Origin: Bemisia tabaci
Lineage: Eukaryota > Arthropoda > Insecta > Hemiptera > Aleyrodidae
Direction: 5' to 3'
NCBI RefSeq assembly: GCF_918797505.1
Contig: NC_092793.1
Location: 85,696,411-85,760,410, forward strand
Length of the DNA: 64,000 nt
The notes beneath the pieces were generated by a model that did not search any database, was not told the DNA's origin, and was given only the letters and a program-made list of their open reading frames with translations. Of the stretch, positions 28,641 through 40,604 are shown in pieces. Position 1 is the stretch's first letter. Every line of letters starts with the position of its first letter. The position numbers and the translations under genes are program-made.

Positions 28641-29312
28641 AATAACCCTCTTTGTGATAGCTAGTTCAAAAGAGCATGAAACGAGAAAACTTTTCGCGCA
28701 AACCCGAAGTCTATGTCTCGAACCGTTTCAAAATGGCGGCCGGTGAAAGTTCAAAATGACCGAAAATTGTTTTTTTTAGAAATCTAAGTTAAAATGTGAA
28801 AATATTATGCCAAAATACCCTCAAGATCCAAGGTTTAGGCAAATTCATCAGCAAAAAACCGAGGTGGCAATTTTCGGCTATTTTGAACTTTAACCGGCGG
28901 CCATTTTGGAAATTTCGGTTTTTTTTTTAAATCCAACGTCAAATTCGTTTTTCTCGTGTCAAAATACCCCCGGAAACCAATTTCGCGCAAATCCATCGAG
29001 AAATAACCGGTGTGAAGCTCCGGTCATTTTGAACTTTAACCGGCCACCATTTTGAAACGGTTTGAGATATTGACTTCGGATTTGCGCGGAAAGTTTTCTT
29101 GCTTTATGCTCTGTTGAACGAGCTATCACAAAGGAGGACTTATTATCTGAAAAAAATTGGGTTCGTTGCCCCCCAAGGGAGCCCCCTGAAAATTTTAGGG
29201 GGGCAAAAAAGTAGCTCCCTTTGACCTAGGAACATTCCCCAAGTTTCAAATCTTTACCTTGATTAGGTAAAAAGTTAGGGGGGTGGAGGGGACTTTTGGA
29301 TCACCCTGTATA
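28641..29312. repeat. Hairpin element with asymmetric tail
   Basis: Arms 28641-28870 and 28890-29142 are inverted copies with AAAATGGCGGCCGG-type words; the tail to 29312 ends GGACTTTTGGATCACCCTGT. The same element, larger, disrupts Maverick copy 2 at 55381-56484. Confidence 0.75.
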
Positions 29313-31075
29313 ATTCTGTATAAATTATCAACAGTTGAGATCCCAAATTTTCCCGCCTCTTCCTAATCTCAACCATACTACCAACATATTTTCACAGAAC
29401 CTCTTCATTTTTTAAAGAAACTAACCTCCAAATTCGACTTATTCATTCCTTGTTTTTTACATGTTTTACAAATCCAACATTTTTCAAACCCAATTCTATT
29501 TCTTTGTCTGACTCCCCATTCCGCTTTTATTTTACTAAACTTTTTACTCAAGGTCGTCTATAAATTACGCGGGCAACACCATTTTTCGGATTTTTTTTTG
29601 CACCGCATCGCAAATGTAACGGTGGTTCTAGACACCCCCAGACTAATTATGTAACAGTTGCCTCAACGCTCTCTCTCTTTTTCACATAAAAATCTGAAGG
29701 AAATCTCCTCACTGCAGAAATGGTAGGGGCAAAGCTTCTGTTAGTAGAAGGCTCTGCGTTTCAAGAAACAAGAAAAACAAGAAAGAATACAACCAACCAA
29801 CTCGCACATAAAGCTTTACAAACAGGGGAGAAAGAGGAAGAAAAACAGTTGAAATCCAATGCACTTGTTTGCGTTGAAGCCTGTAACTTCGTAAATGTAT
29901 TCAATGACTAAGAGGCTATGCCCCTTGGCTGCTACGGGCGCTACGCAGTCCCAGCCACTCCAAGACCCACTTCGCGGATCCTTGTAACATAGTCTAAATG
30001 CAGGGGATTTCCTACGGACTGTCTCTAATTTGTGACTGTAAGAATCATGAAAGTCGACCCAGTTGCTCTTCCGACCAAGATGTTACCAAAACATGAACAT
30101 TTACGTTGTTTAAATGGGAGAATTCGCAGTTCTATCACCCACGGTGGACCGGAGTAATAAGCGAGGCAAGGGTTAACAAAAAAGTACCCTATTGCCAAGG
30201 TAAAAATATATAATATAATATAAACCATGGCGAGAAATTTGAAACCTGCGAAAGATTGGACCGATGAGAAGACAAATATGAAAATGCCAATTCTCATGCC
30301 ATTGGTCCAATAATAATATTGCCTTTTGGCGGGGAGCGATTGGACCAAGAATCATCAAATTGAAAATAAGCATTTTAATTCAAACTTCCCGCCAAGAATG
30401 AAACGAAACGAATGGAGCGAAAGCGTTTCGTCGCTTTTGGATGGTCTGTAGTAAAGGAGCATACCTTCATTTCCCTCACCTTGCCCTCCTGCCGTTCCGG
30501 GCTGTCAGTTCCAAAATCGAATTAGGTGGTGGAACTTACAAACAAAATAAGATTCAACATTTCTAGTTCAGTTAAATTTTCTGACGAAGGACGACGGTCC
30601 ATTCCTATGGGAAAAGTGGGCCTGGTTAAATCGGCTGGTTTTTGATATATTGCAGGTGATCAACCTACTGATCAAGAGTGTCAAAAGGCGTTTCTTCCTA
30701 TCTCGAAGTACCCCCCTATTTTGGGGGTCAAAGTTCCCAATTCAGCGTATAATTGGTAGTTTTAACACCGGGGTTCAATGGTTCCATTTAAGATTCTCAA
30801 ATGGTTTCTTGAGTCTATTCTATCCTCTGAATACGCTAGAGATCATCTGAATTCAAAAGGTGAATCATGCTCCCTTATGGTAGGAGGGGGGGGGGGGGGT
30901 TGGGTTGACGCCATCGATTCCAGCGCGAGTCACGTTAAAGGGAACGGCAACCTTAAAGACAAGTTTGGCTAAATTGACGAAGAAAAGTGTGCAATGAACG
31001 ATGCCGAAATCCGTTTGCGAACATCTTGAGCCGCTATCGCGAAAAAACAGCGCGTGACGCCATGAGCTCCGTCTA
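29313..31075. other. Intron sequence with dispersed repeats, no gene
   Basis: A frame at 29720-29911 and others lack family resemblance. 30375-30480 (AAGCGTTTCGTCGCTTTTGG) is the inverse of 40480-40560, and TTGTTTAAATGGGAGAATTC at 30107 recurs at 32199, so pieces of one dispersed repeat family are present. A poly-G run lies at 30885. Confidence 0.5.
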
Positions 31076-31138
31076 GCATTTCGCAGTCTGCACTCTGCAT
31101 TTCGCAGTCTGCACTCGGCATTTCGCAGTCTGCACTCT
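31076..31138 (+). repeat. Three tandem units of 21 bases
   Basis: GCATTTCGCAGTCTGCACTCT repeated three times with one change. Confidence 0.9.
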
Positions 31139-31553
31139 GCAATCTGTCTCTGGTGTCAAGTGGCCGATGTGTGTTCGCGACAAGTTAGTAGTTCACCCCG
31201 AGTTCGCTCGTTCCTGGCCGGCTCTTTCATTCTTTGCTTAGGTGTGACTAATAAGAAGACTTCGCGGCGCCACACAGCGAAATCGCCAGACTTCGAGTTG
31301 TGTGCGTGTGAACCGCATGACGTCACCGGTTAGACTTACAATCTTTCATATCTCTGCCGATTTTGCGCATTTTTCATTCGAGACAGAGCCATTTTGCTTC
31401 TTGTACCATCCCGCTTCAATTTTTAATACTACCTCATTTTCGATTTTAGGGTTGCCGTCCCCTTTAAGCCGATTCGTTCGTCATGTTTTGAAGACTCTTT
31501 TTTGCGAATTATTTCGACTCAGAATGCATCAATGCTCGATGCATCTGAGAATA

Positions 31554-31690
31554 CTAGGGGGCTACGCCCCCTGGCCGCTACGCGGCCCAACCCCCCGAAG
31601 GCGCTCCGCGCCATCAATGGGCCGCTTCGCGGCCCTATTTTTACCCTCCTATCAGTTTTAGTTTTATTTTCCCCCTAAAAAATTACGATA
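31554..31690 (-). mobile_element. Helitron 3' end (minus strand)
   Basis: On the minus strand GGGGGCGTAGCCCCC forms a stem directly before CTAG and a host T. Upstream are further G+C-rich palindromes (GGGCCGCGAAGCGGCCC type). No helicase piece is seen next to it. Confidence 0.55.
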
Positions 31691-31827
31691 TGAGATATAC
31701 TTTAATTTTAAACTTCACCTAAAATTACTTTAAAATTAAAAGGGCGCGTTTTGGAATGACTGCTGGATGAAATATTGCAGTAAAACAATGAACAATGATA
31801 AGGGGTAATAATTTAGGATCCATAAGT

Positions 31828-31905
31828 CGGGGATCGACCCCATACCGAGTTAGGAATGGTCACCTTCGACGTCTTAGACGACTCGGCCACCGCTCAACGT
31901 TAGGT
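31828..31905 (-). other. tRNA-like segment (SINE head or tRNA pseudogene)
   Basis: On the minus strand GGTGGCCGAGTCGTCTAAGA resembles an A box of the Leu/Ser tRNA type, and GGGGTCGATCCCC resembles a B box about 45 bases later. No proper acceptor stem was found. A piece of the same kind occurs near 22690-22725. Confidence 0.45.
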
Positions 31906-32039
31906 TTCAGGTGCGAATCTTGTGTAGATAAGTGTAGAGTTGATGCGCAGGCGACACATCCACTGCGCAACCTCTTCGACCACTGCGCATCCTCCCGCGC
32001 ATAGCGGTAGCAGTCCCGGAGCATTCTGTAAATTTACTC

Positions 32040-32360
32040 ACTTTTATAACGTGATTTTAAAAAAACCTGGGTCCTATTTCCATAATCTAACTAAAGCGGG
32101 CTCATCTAGGGCCAATTACCTGACGATCTACGCAAAAATCATGGAAATCGGCCCGGTAGAACGCTCAAACGAACTATGACAAAAAGTATAAATTTACATT
32201 GTTTAAATGGGAGAATTCGCAACTTTACCACGTAATATAAAAAAACCTGGGCCATATTTTGAAAATCTGGAAAGAGTTGGCTTATTTAGAGACAATTGCC
32301 CGTCGATTGCCGCAAAAATCATGACAATCGGCCCGGTAGAAGGCTGGAACTAAGCGTCAC
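32040..32360 (+). repeat. Two tandem units of about 180 bases, inverted copy at 40085-40420
   Basis: AAAAAACCTGGG..CTATTT, CGCAAAAATCATG and ATCGGCCCGGTAGAA occur twice in order. The whole pair recurs on the other strand at 40085-40420. Confidence 0.75.
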
Positions 32361-32744
32361 CAGTTACGCAAAATTAGGAGGTCTCGGAGCTTATAGTATA
32401 GAATACCCCTGGTGGGAGGGGGGAGGCGACCGAACTCGAGCAGCGCAACGGGCTAGTGCGAGTCGCATCAAACCGATGTCTTTACCAGGTTTTGGAGACT
32501 TTGTTTATTCAAATGCTTCCGACTGAATCTTGAAAGGTCGACCGACATCCTTTCTACTGGCGCTCCATAAGTAATCGATCAAATCCTGGAATCTCTCATC
32601 GGATTAAGAGAGGCGAGCTCGCAGTGATTTTTCACGTAATCAGAAAAATTAAGGAAAATAATGGTGAATTTTTTTGTCTTTTTAAAACTTTGTCACGGGA
32701 ACGGAGTTCTTTGTTGACAAGCCTTACATTGAGGCAACCATATT

Positions 32745-32928
32745 ATGGTTGAGCGAAATAGTATAACGCTCTCTTCTCGATATCCCAGCAGACCTTCGCC
32801 AAAAGTCCATCTCAGTTGCCCTAAGCATGTCTTCAGTTCTTTTCTTCAGTTGCCAGATCTCCCTCCCGTAAGTTACGATACTCTTCACGATGACGTCGTA
32901 AATTTTTCTTTTGGTCTCCTTGGAGATA

Positions 32929-32966
<38 letters not shown>

Positions 32967-33220
32967 ACTTCAAATAGCCCACAAGGGCTAATCCCACGCT
33001 TTAAGTCCCATCCCCCCTCCGTCCCTACTGAACCAGTCCCAGGCAACCATTGTTTGAGACCATCAAACTCGGGTCGCCTGGCCGGGAGTCGAACCTGGGA
33101 CCTCCCGATCGTAGAGCAAGCGCTACAACCACTACACCATAGGAGGCCGACTCTGGTCCCAGAGAACCCCATTTAGCATCGCGATAGTTCTCCTGCCTGG
33201 AAATATCTTTACACAAATGT
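32745..33220 (-). pseudogene. Non-LTR retrotransposon (LINE) reverse transcriptase tail, split by a SINE
   Basis: On the minus strand the reading TIAMLNGVLWDQS (33150-33200) continues beyond the SINE as SISKETKRKIYDVIVKSIVT and WQLKKRTEDMLRATEMDFWR. This is the well-known C-terminal part of LINE reverse transcriptases of Jockey/RTE type. Only this part remains. A related fragment is at 60815-61060. Confidence 0.85.
32933..33152 (-). mobile_element. tRNA-derived SINE with A30 tail
   Basis: On the minus strand TGGTGTAGTGG (A box) and GGTTCGACTCCCG (B box) give a tRNA-type RNA polymerase III promoter; a body of about 120 bases leads to a run of 30 A (32933-32962 as T). It interrupts the LINE fragment; GAGT flanks both sides as a short possible target duplication. 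Confidence 0.85.
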
Positions 33221-33584
33221 AAAATTCCGAGTGTCCAAAAATACACAAGAATCAATCAACAAAAAGTTTCGGGAAATTTTCCCCAAGTGGCCCTATCTTA
33301 CTCCCGATTGCCGGACTAGAGCCCAAAAACGACACTCATGCGCTAACTTTGATAGGCTTGAGCATCGGATTAAAATCGTCACACAATATGCGGATCAAGT
33401 TTAAAGTTGTTTTTTAGGAAGAAGTCATCGATTGACGGGCGGACCAAATCGAATTTTGGACTTTCAAAAATAAGCCGCACCCTAATGGGAGCTGGTCATT
33501 CCCCAAATTTGATCCAATAGTTATAGTGTCATTATCTTAGTTTTAATACTAGCCAGGGAGCTTCGCTTTTTTCAAGACTTGACC
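33221..33584. other. Intron sequence, no feature seen
   Basis: No gene or recognised repeat. Confidence 0.5.
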
Positions 33585-34150
33585 TGATGACTTCTTGACC
33601 GCTAACAGGAAAACTTCATACCGCTAAGGTGCCTCTACCGGATGATTTTTGACAGCTAACCGGAAAATTTCCCGACGCTGGGGTCCCTTCACCGGATGAG
33701 GAAGCGAACGCCATCTACTTTGATCTATTGGTAATATCTCGCTGCGACCTTTGAAACAAGAAACTCAAATCTTTGGAGAAGGCAAAAGGTAACCTCGTGT
33801 TGTGTTCAGGCTGAGGGACTGCGAGAAAATTTTGAGACTATTTCAGTGACCGATCGATTAAAAGAGCATTTTTGCCGGTCGGCATGCTTTGGTCTTTCAT
33901 TTCATTTCAATTTTTTCGTGGAACGTATCGGTTTTGAAATTTTTTCGGAGCCACTCTGCCTCAATAATAAGGTTACCTTTTGGGTTCTTCAAAGATTTGA
34001 GAAGCTATTCCCGAGGGTTGCAGCCAGATAATACCAATAGATCGCCGTAGATGGCGTTTGCTCGCTCATCCGGTGGAGGTAGCTTAGCGGTAGGAAGTTT
34101 GCCGGTTAGCGGTTAAAGTCATCCGGTAAGGGAACGTTAGCGGTATTTAG
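33585..34150. repeat. Inverted repeat of about 570 bases
   Basis: GACCGCTAACAGGAAAACTT and following words (ACCGGATGA, GGTAACCT, CAAATCTTTGGAGAA) return inverted at 33975-34150. Centre near 33890. MITE-like, no coding capacity. Confidence 0.7.
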
Positions 34151-34612
34151 ACAATTATCAAAGAAGGATAGGAAACGCCGAATAACGCTTTATTTGACGG
34201 TACATCGTACCGCAGCATAACATTTTATTCGACGGTACCGTACTGCCGAATGACTACTTTGTTAAATTAATCACTGATTTTGGAGCCAGGTTTTAGCAGC
34301 GCTACATGGTGTTTTTTTGGGAATAAACGCTGAAGTTTCACCTTAATGCCTTTAAAGAATTTGTGGGATTTTGAGCTGGGCTTACTGACTAATTGAGAGC
34401 GTGAACCGCTAGAGAGGTCAAAAAAGACCCGAACCGGTAGAGGTCTCTCGGCGAGACCCCGACTTCGTATTTTAATGCGTTTGTCTGAGCTGACCACAGG
34501 GCAGCCCCCCCCCTCCTCCTCCTCTCCTTTAGTATTACACTGATAGTCATTGAGGGTTAATTTTGTTACATCCAATTCCAATTTGTATTTTCTTGCCTTG
34601 ATTTTACCGCAG

Positions 34613-34754
34613 AATAATCTGGACCCAGCACTTCCCTACAGTCCTGTTAGAAATGGTAGCGTGATACAGAGTGTCGTCATGAAAGGTAATAGGACGAAAG
34701 ACAACAAAACAAAAACCGCGAACACCGTCTTTTTCGAGGATTGCTATTTTAAGG
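34613..34754 (+). other. Candidate exon on the plus strand, function unknown
   Basis: A polypyrimidine tract ending TTTTACCGCAG (34612) precedes and AAGG|GTGAGTAT follows 142 bases of open frame (RNGSVIQSVVMKGNRTKDNK, then VFFEDCYFK). The frame in fact stays open from 34550 to 34936. No family recognised. The splice signals are good but could be chance. Confidence 0.3.
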
Positions 34755-34936
34755 GTGAGTATCTTACGTCAGCATCGTTAGAGGGAACAACACTTTATAA
34801 GAATTCTCAAGTGTTTCTTAGAATGGTGGAAAACCCCCAAATATACCAAATTTGGGCTAAGTCGGAGGGGGTTAGGTTCCGGACCTGGTGGAGAGGTGGC
34901 AACCTCTCCCTTTATCATTTTCCGTTTGTAAAATGA

Positions 34937-36982
34937 TTCGACAACCGAATCATTAGTCCAAAGAGGAACGAAAAAGAGTAGGCTCTTTTCTTTAATTTTC
35001 CCTCGATCTGCTAGTTTTCTTTTATTATTTGATGATCTAATTCAGTGAGAAAAAAAAAAAAAAACACTTAAAATGCAAGAAAAGAACACCCTTCCCCCAC
35101 CTCTCAACGTTGCACGGCAGAATGACCTAGAAAATGCAACATTCGTTGCAGAAAACGATTTAGCGAAGTTAAGGGAAATAAACAGGTTTAAATACGGCCA
35201 CAGCGCACAAAAAATAATAAATACAACGCTACAAATATTTATCGTATTTCAGTAACCCATATTAGGTAAGGGAAGTTCTTAGGGATCATTTGGGATTACA
35301 TTTACCATTGCTACCACTATTTAAGACCTGAATGATCATTGCGCTGCTTCGTAAATGTAGGTGAGAGAAGCGTAGGTCAAGAATTTGATCCGAAAGAGAA
35401 AAGCTATATTCTACCGCAGAAATCGGTCAAAGAAGGTGCCTAAGAGGCGGTATTATGGAGGAAATGAAAAGGAATTCACAGAATTTCAAAGAGCGGGGAA
35501 CGGGAAGGATGGGGGTAAAGAGCACGTAGCCCTAGCCCCTTACACAGTGTACAAATTGAAATGACTGCAGCTCAGGGCAGAATGACTAAGATGGGAGAAA
35601 CTCGTAAGCAGGTGAGGATGGACAACTTTACCGATTGACGCTTATGACGGGGAGGGGAGGGAGGGGACGAAAGGGGCGCCCAGATGCTGTTTATAGTACG
35701 GAATTTGCTGCTTACATACGCAGCAGTTTGGCTGCGAGCCACTCGTTGTTTGCAGAGCTGCCGATTTGAATGTTTTGCTAAAAGTACTGGACTTAGGCCT
35801 GCTGTGTGAAATACATAACGACGGTGTAAGCCGGCAATCACATATTTCAATTTTTGGCGGTTTTGAGTTAGCTGCAGAAATGGAGTGTAGTAGATGCCTT
35901 TTACCTGCTATCAAAATATTTCAGTCGAAAAAAATCTGGAAGTCACCTAAAATCATAGAACTCGAAACACATAACTCGGCGTTAATTCCAATAACACACA
36001 TTTCTCGGCGTTAATACCAAGAATACATAACTCGTGCCGTCGCGCCGCATTTTAACACAACGTGCGCTCTCCCGAGATGAATCGTGAACAGTTTAGGAGG
36101 GAAAATTAAGAGTTAGTACGTCCCGGAATCTTCAAACAACAACAAAAACATTGTTGTTGTTGTAACATCTAACATCTAATCCGACGGATAACTGAGTGCC
36201 TAATCGTCCGCTTATTTTTACCTTCATTTCATTTTAATTCGTAATTGTTTTCCGGGGTCATTCTAGAGATTCGCTACCAATTAAAGTTTGTTAAAAGGAA
36301 CGTTAGGCTACTTTTAAAGTTAGAGGATACTTAAAGTGGCTATCAAAACTTAGACACCCAGTCATGCCTCCTCCAGTAAAAAAAAAATGGACTAGAGTCA
36401 CATTGTTTTTCACGGGCGGTATGACAGTCGCTGTTAGATGAAAGGGACACTTTTGGTATCAGTGTTGCATACGTGCTTATTTGAAGGCGCTTGATCTATG
36501 AGGGAGCATTCGCATTTCTTGGCCGAAATGTGCAAAATTTATATTTTGGATGATTCATTTTTGAATGTGCAAGTTCAAAGGAAAAAAAATCCAGTGGAAA
36601 ATTTTTTAACTGAAAAGATAATACACTTCATCAGAATCGATAATGTTAAATCATTATTAAAACAAAAATTGAAAATTATCAAATTAAAAATCGTTCTCAC
36701 GTAACAGTCAAAAAACCAGTTACGGTAAGCCAACTTCACGCCCAAAAACAGTTTTCTTCACTTTTCCGGAGAACTATATCGATGAAAACAGGAGTGCTTT
36801 GCGGCTAATATTTCATGGCTTAATGGTTCCTTCAATACATCCGAGGAGATTTTCCAAATCCTTTGATCCGTTCTCTTGCCACACCCAAAAAATCGAGTTT
36901 GGAGCTAAAGCGGCATAAAGAGAACTTTTTTTTTTTATTTGTCGGAAACAATTGTGTTTTGCGTCTAATATTTAGTGCTGCA
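34937..36982. other. No gene supported
   Basis: Short frames at 35073-35255 and 36498-36704 have no family resemblance. A17 run at 35047; GTTGTTGTTGT with inverse AACAACAAC at about 36137-36165. At 36840-36890 a piece similar to 37500-37550 lies outside the palindrome described next. Confidence 0.45.
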
Positions 36983-37488
36983 ATGGAGATGTTGCATGTG
37001 CGAGGGATTTGCGATTTGATTGTTGTTTCTTGGTAAAAGTTTGCGAGAAACACGATGGTGCCACTGGTTTTCTCTGAAATCATCTACCAAGCTCAAAAAA
37101 AGCTCTCAAAGTGAGGCCAAAATGGAGGGGATATCCCGCCCTACCGTGAGAGTCCACCTCTACATCAAAACAAACTCTCCATGCAAAGATAGGGAGCAAG
37201 TACATTAGCAGGGTTGCCGTGTTTTCAGTCTTAGAGTCCTCAAATGAAGTGGCAACCCTGCTAATGTACTTGCTCCCTATCTTTGCATGGAGAGTTTGTT
37301 TTGATGTAGAGGTGGACTCTCAGGGTAGGGCGGGATATCCCTTCATTTTGGCCTCACTTTGAGAGCTTTTTTTTGAGCTTGGGAGATGATTTCAGAGAAA
37401 ACCAGTGGCACCATCGTGTTTCTCGCGAACTTTTACATAAGAAACAACAGTCAAATCGCAAATCTCTCGCACATGCAACATCTCCATT
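36983..37488. repeat. Palindrome of about 500 bases with short loop, flanked by similar sequences
   Basis: ATGGAGATGTTGCATGTGCG at the left end returns inverted at 37488. Arms of about 240 bases meet around a loop at 37226-37254. Flanks at 36841-36890 and 37500-37550 resemble each other in direct orientation (GATCCGTTC, CCAAAA). Confidence 0.85.
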
Positions 37489-37689
37489 CTTCTTCCGATA
37501 TCCGAAGAGATTTTTGAAGTCCGTCGATCCGTTCCTTCGTCAGAGCCAAAATACCGGCCCCCGAGCGCGCTGATCCGGCGCCGGTTTGAAGATCCCGCGC
37601 AAAAATTCCGGATCTTTAGTAACGGCTATCTGTGACTGCGGAAGATTAGAGTTCCGGCCGCGCATGAATTGGATTTTCTTCCCGGATTT

Positions 37690-38600
37690 CTTTTTTGAAC
37701 AGTACATTTCAGTACTAAGCTAGTACTATTAAAATGAGTACAGAAATATCCTGATTTAAGCACATAGGACATAGAAACGGCATGTTCGATATTGCCAAAG
37801 GCAGGGGTACCGTGCGTGGGGACCCCCTCCCCCCGTGGGGGGACCTTAGGGTAAAAAACGGCGGTTTTTTCGACGGTACATTTCGGTGCGAAACTCTTAG
37901 TATACATTCCACAGAATGTATACTGAGAGATGTAAGGTTTTCGAGTTCGTAAGTCCGTTTTTTCGAAAATATTTCTCCAGCCCCCCCCCCCCACTTTTGA
38001 CCCCCTCCCCCAGTAGCTCCCCTATCGTGAGGGTACAAAACTTCTTTTGAGCGGTACGTTTTGGTACTAAACTAATACTATTAACAGGAGTTAACCCTAC
38101 TACTGGGGTTACTATTTAACAGGAGGAGATTTAAGAAACATTCTGATTTGATCAATCGGGTCACAGAAACAGTCCGTTCGATACTACCTCGGGCAGGGGG
38201 CTATGGCTGGGGGAACCCCCGTGGGGGAGGCCTTACGGTAAAAGAAAGTGTGATTTATCAACGTTACATTTCGGTGCAAAACTCTTTGTATACATTCTGA
38301 GGGTTTTCGAGTACGTAAGTCCGTTTTTTTTAAATTTTTCTCCAGCCCCCCTCCCCTCACTTTTGACCTCCCTCCCGGTAGCTCCCCTATCGTGAGGGTA
38401 CAAAACTAGTATAAAACTTTGTCAATAAAAAAGAGTAAAATTTTAGAAGTGGGGGGGGGGGCTTAATTTCTTCAGCCCCCCTCCTGCGTTTTAAATTTAC
38501 GTACTTTACATGATGGGTACAAAACTTTTTCTTTGCGGTACATTTGGGTATAAAACTAGTACAAAATTTTGACAATCTTGAATTTGAATTTCGGAAGTTG
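37690..38600 (+). repeat. Tandem repeat, units of about 360 bases then a shorter pair
   Basis: GTACATTT(C)GGTAC..ACTA, GGGGGACCTTA/GGCCTTACGGTAAAA and TAGCTCCCCTATCGTGAGGG occur in order at 37690-38040 and 38041-38402. Two further units of about 120 bases start with GGTACAAAACT at 38397 and 38517. Many poly-C or poly-G runs. Confidence 0.7.
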
Positions 38601-38612
38601 GGGGGTCTGGAG

Positions 38613-39630
38613 AAATCGACCTCTCTACGCGTCTGCCACCGATCCTGTTGCCCCCTCCCCCCTCCCTGAATGCAAATTAACATTCTACTACCTAGCTTTC
38701 GTATGTATATGCGTTATAGGCACATGAAAGTTTTAGCAAGTTCATGATTTCCAGTGGAATTATTCCCCCCCCCCCCCACCCGGCCACTGTGCTCGGAATA
38801 CTATGCGGAAAAGAAATATCTACATTTTCTTGTCACATACCTTTTGTTTAAGTAAGTAAGTAAGTAAGTATAAGTTTCAAGTTGATAAGGATACCTATTT
38901 GTTGACCGTCTTTTCTACATATGGACTTTCATTAAAATCTTTTTTTTTTCTTGAGGGCTAAAATAATTTCATAGCATAAGTCGCAAACCGAGTGCAAAGT
39001 TTTCATTTTTATGAATATGGACGAGGGTTCTTCAGAAGCAGTTAAAGGTACTTTCTGTTTTTGCAAAATGGGAGCAAGAACTGTTGACCCATGCTCGCAT
39101 GCACTTTCTTTAATTTGGTATCTTTTTTTACGGAAGGCACAAAAAATCCGTGAAATATCCATCTGAATTTTTCAATAAATCATTCCCACAAATGGAGACA
39201 ACGTTTTGCAACAATGATTGTTCAGAAGATCATGTGTAGGGCGGGTTGTGCCAGATACATCGGAAACAAAAATTTACAGTGATGTTTGTAAGTGTAACTG
39301 TTTTCAATTCACATATTAAATTACTTTTTTTATACTTATTCTGTTCATTTTAACGCGAATTCTAGAAAACAAATACCTCCAGTTAGGCTCAAACAAAAAC
39401 TTTTATGACGTATAGGCAGTAGGCAGGCACACTTCAGGACCAGTGGCCGGGTTGGGGGAGGGGGGCGAAATAAAGCATCAATTCCACTGGAAATCATGAA
39501 CTTGCTAAAACTTTCATGTGCCTATAACGCAAATACATACGAAAGCTAGGTGGTAGAATGTTAATTTGCATTCTGGGAGAAGAGGGGGAGGGGGGGGGGG
39601 CAACGGGATCGGTGACAGACGCGTAGAGGA
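38613..39630. repeat. Inverted repeat with 185-base arms and a 640-base spacer
   Basis: CTCTACGCGTCTGCCACCGA at 38621 and its inverse at about 39620; arms include CATGATTTCCAGTGGAATT and end at the GGCCACTG word at 38785 and 39440. The spacer has an (AAGT)5 run at 38853 and no gene. Confidence 0.8.
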
Positions 39631-40604
39631 TATGCGAACAGCGCAAGGGCCCTTGCGATCTAAACGTTTCCCCAAGATGCGGTTTCGTAGGTTCTTGTAG
39701 GAAATTGAGTGTATAATCAAAAACCCTGGTTTTTAATTTATTTGAGTCATTGCGCGGTGCCGAAACATGACGAAATTTAATATTTTGCCCCCCAAAAATG
39801 GAAAAAATGCTAAAAATTGGGATTAAATTTTATTTTTTTCACTTTTTCTGACATGTGCAGATAGATCTTTCTGAGATCTTTCATTTAAAAAAAAGTTCAA
39901 CTCAATCCGATTTTTTGCTCAAAAGTTATAGGCAGTTAAAGGTTTCGCCTTTGACCCCCCCCCCTCTCTGGGGGGAGCCTAAGTCAAATGACCTCCATAT
40001 TTGAACGTCTCGCATGCTACTGTATCACCCCTGAAAAGATGGATCTTATTTGATAGGGGGCAAAATCTAATGGTGGATGGAGCAGCGTCTTTGCGTATCT
40101 GGTAACGCTTAGTTCCAGCGTTCTACCGGGCCGATTTTAATGATTTTTGCGGCTTTCGACAGACAATTGTCTCTAAATGGGCCCGCTTTATTCAGATTTG
40201 AAAATATGACCCAGGTTTTTTTTCATATTACGTGTAAATGTTGCGAATTCTCTCATTTAAACATTGTAAATTTTTATTTTTTGTCATAGTTCGTTTGAGC
40301 GTTCTACTGAGCCGATTTCCATGATCTTTGCGGTTATCGATAGGTGATAGTCCCTAGCTGAGCCCGCTGTTATCAGAATTTGAAAATAGGACCCCGGTTT
40401 TTTTTTATATTAGAGGAGATAAGAAAGCTTAGAAAGAGGGGGAAAATTGAAGTAAGCGGGAAATTTTGTACCTTGGTCTGTTAGTGGGGTAAGTGAATCG
40501 AAGGTATGCTCCTTTGCTACAGACTTTCCAAAAGCGACGAAACGCTTTGTTCCGGTTCGTTCCAGTCTTGGCGTAAAGTTTGAAGTTTTTCTAAACTTTA
40601 AAAA
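39631..40604. other. Dispersed repeats, no gene
   Basis: 40085-40420 is the inverted partner of 32040-32360, and 40480-40560 that of 30375-30480. 39770-40060 is low-complexity with a poly-C tract. Confidence 0.55.

Noticed and set aside
29912..29960. G+C-rich stretch considered as another Helitron end
   Set aside because: The stem is poor and the CTAG end is replaced by CTTAG.
37690..38600. Evenly repeated units considered as CRISPR-like
   Set aside because: Units are about 360 bases and tandem, without short unique spacers; the genome is eukaryotic.
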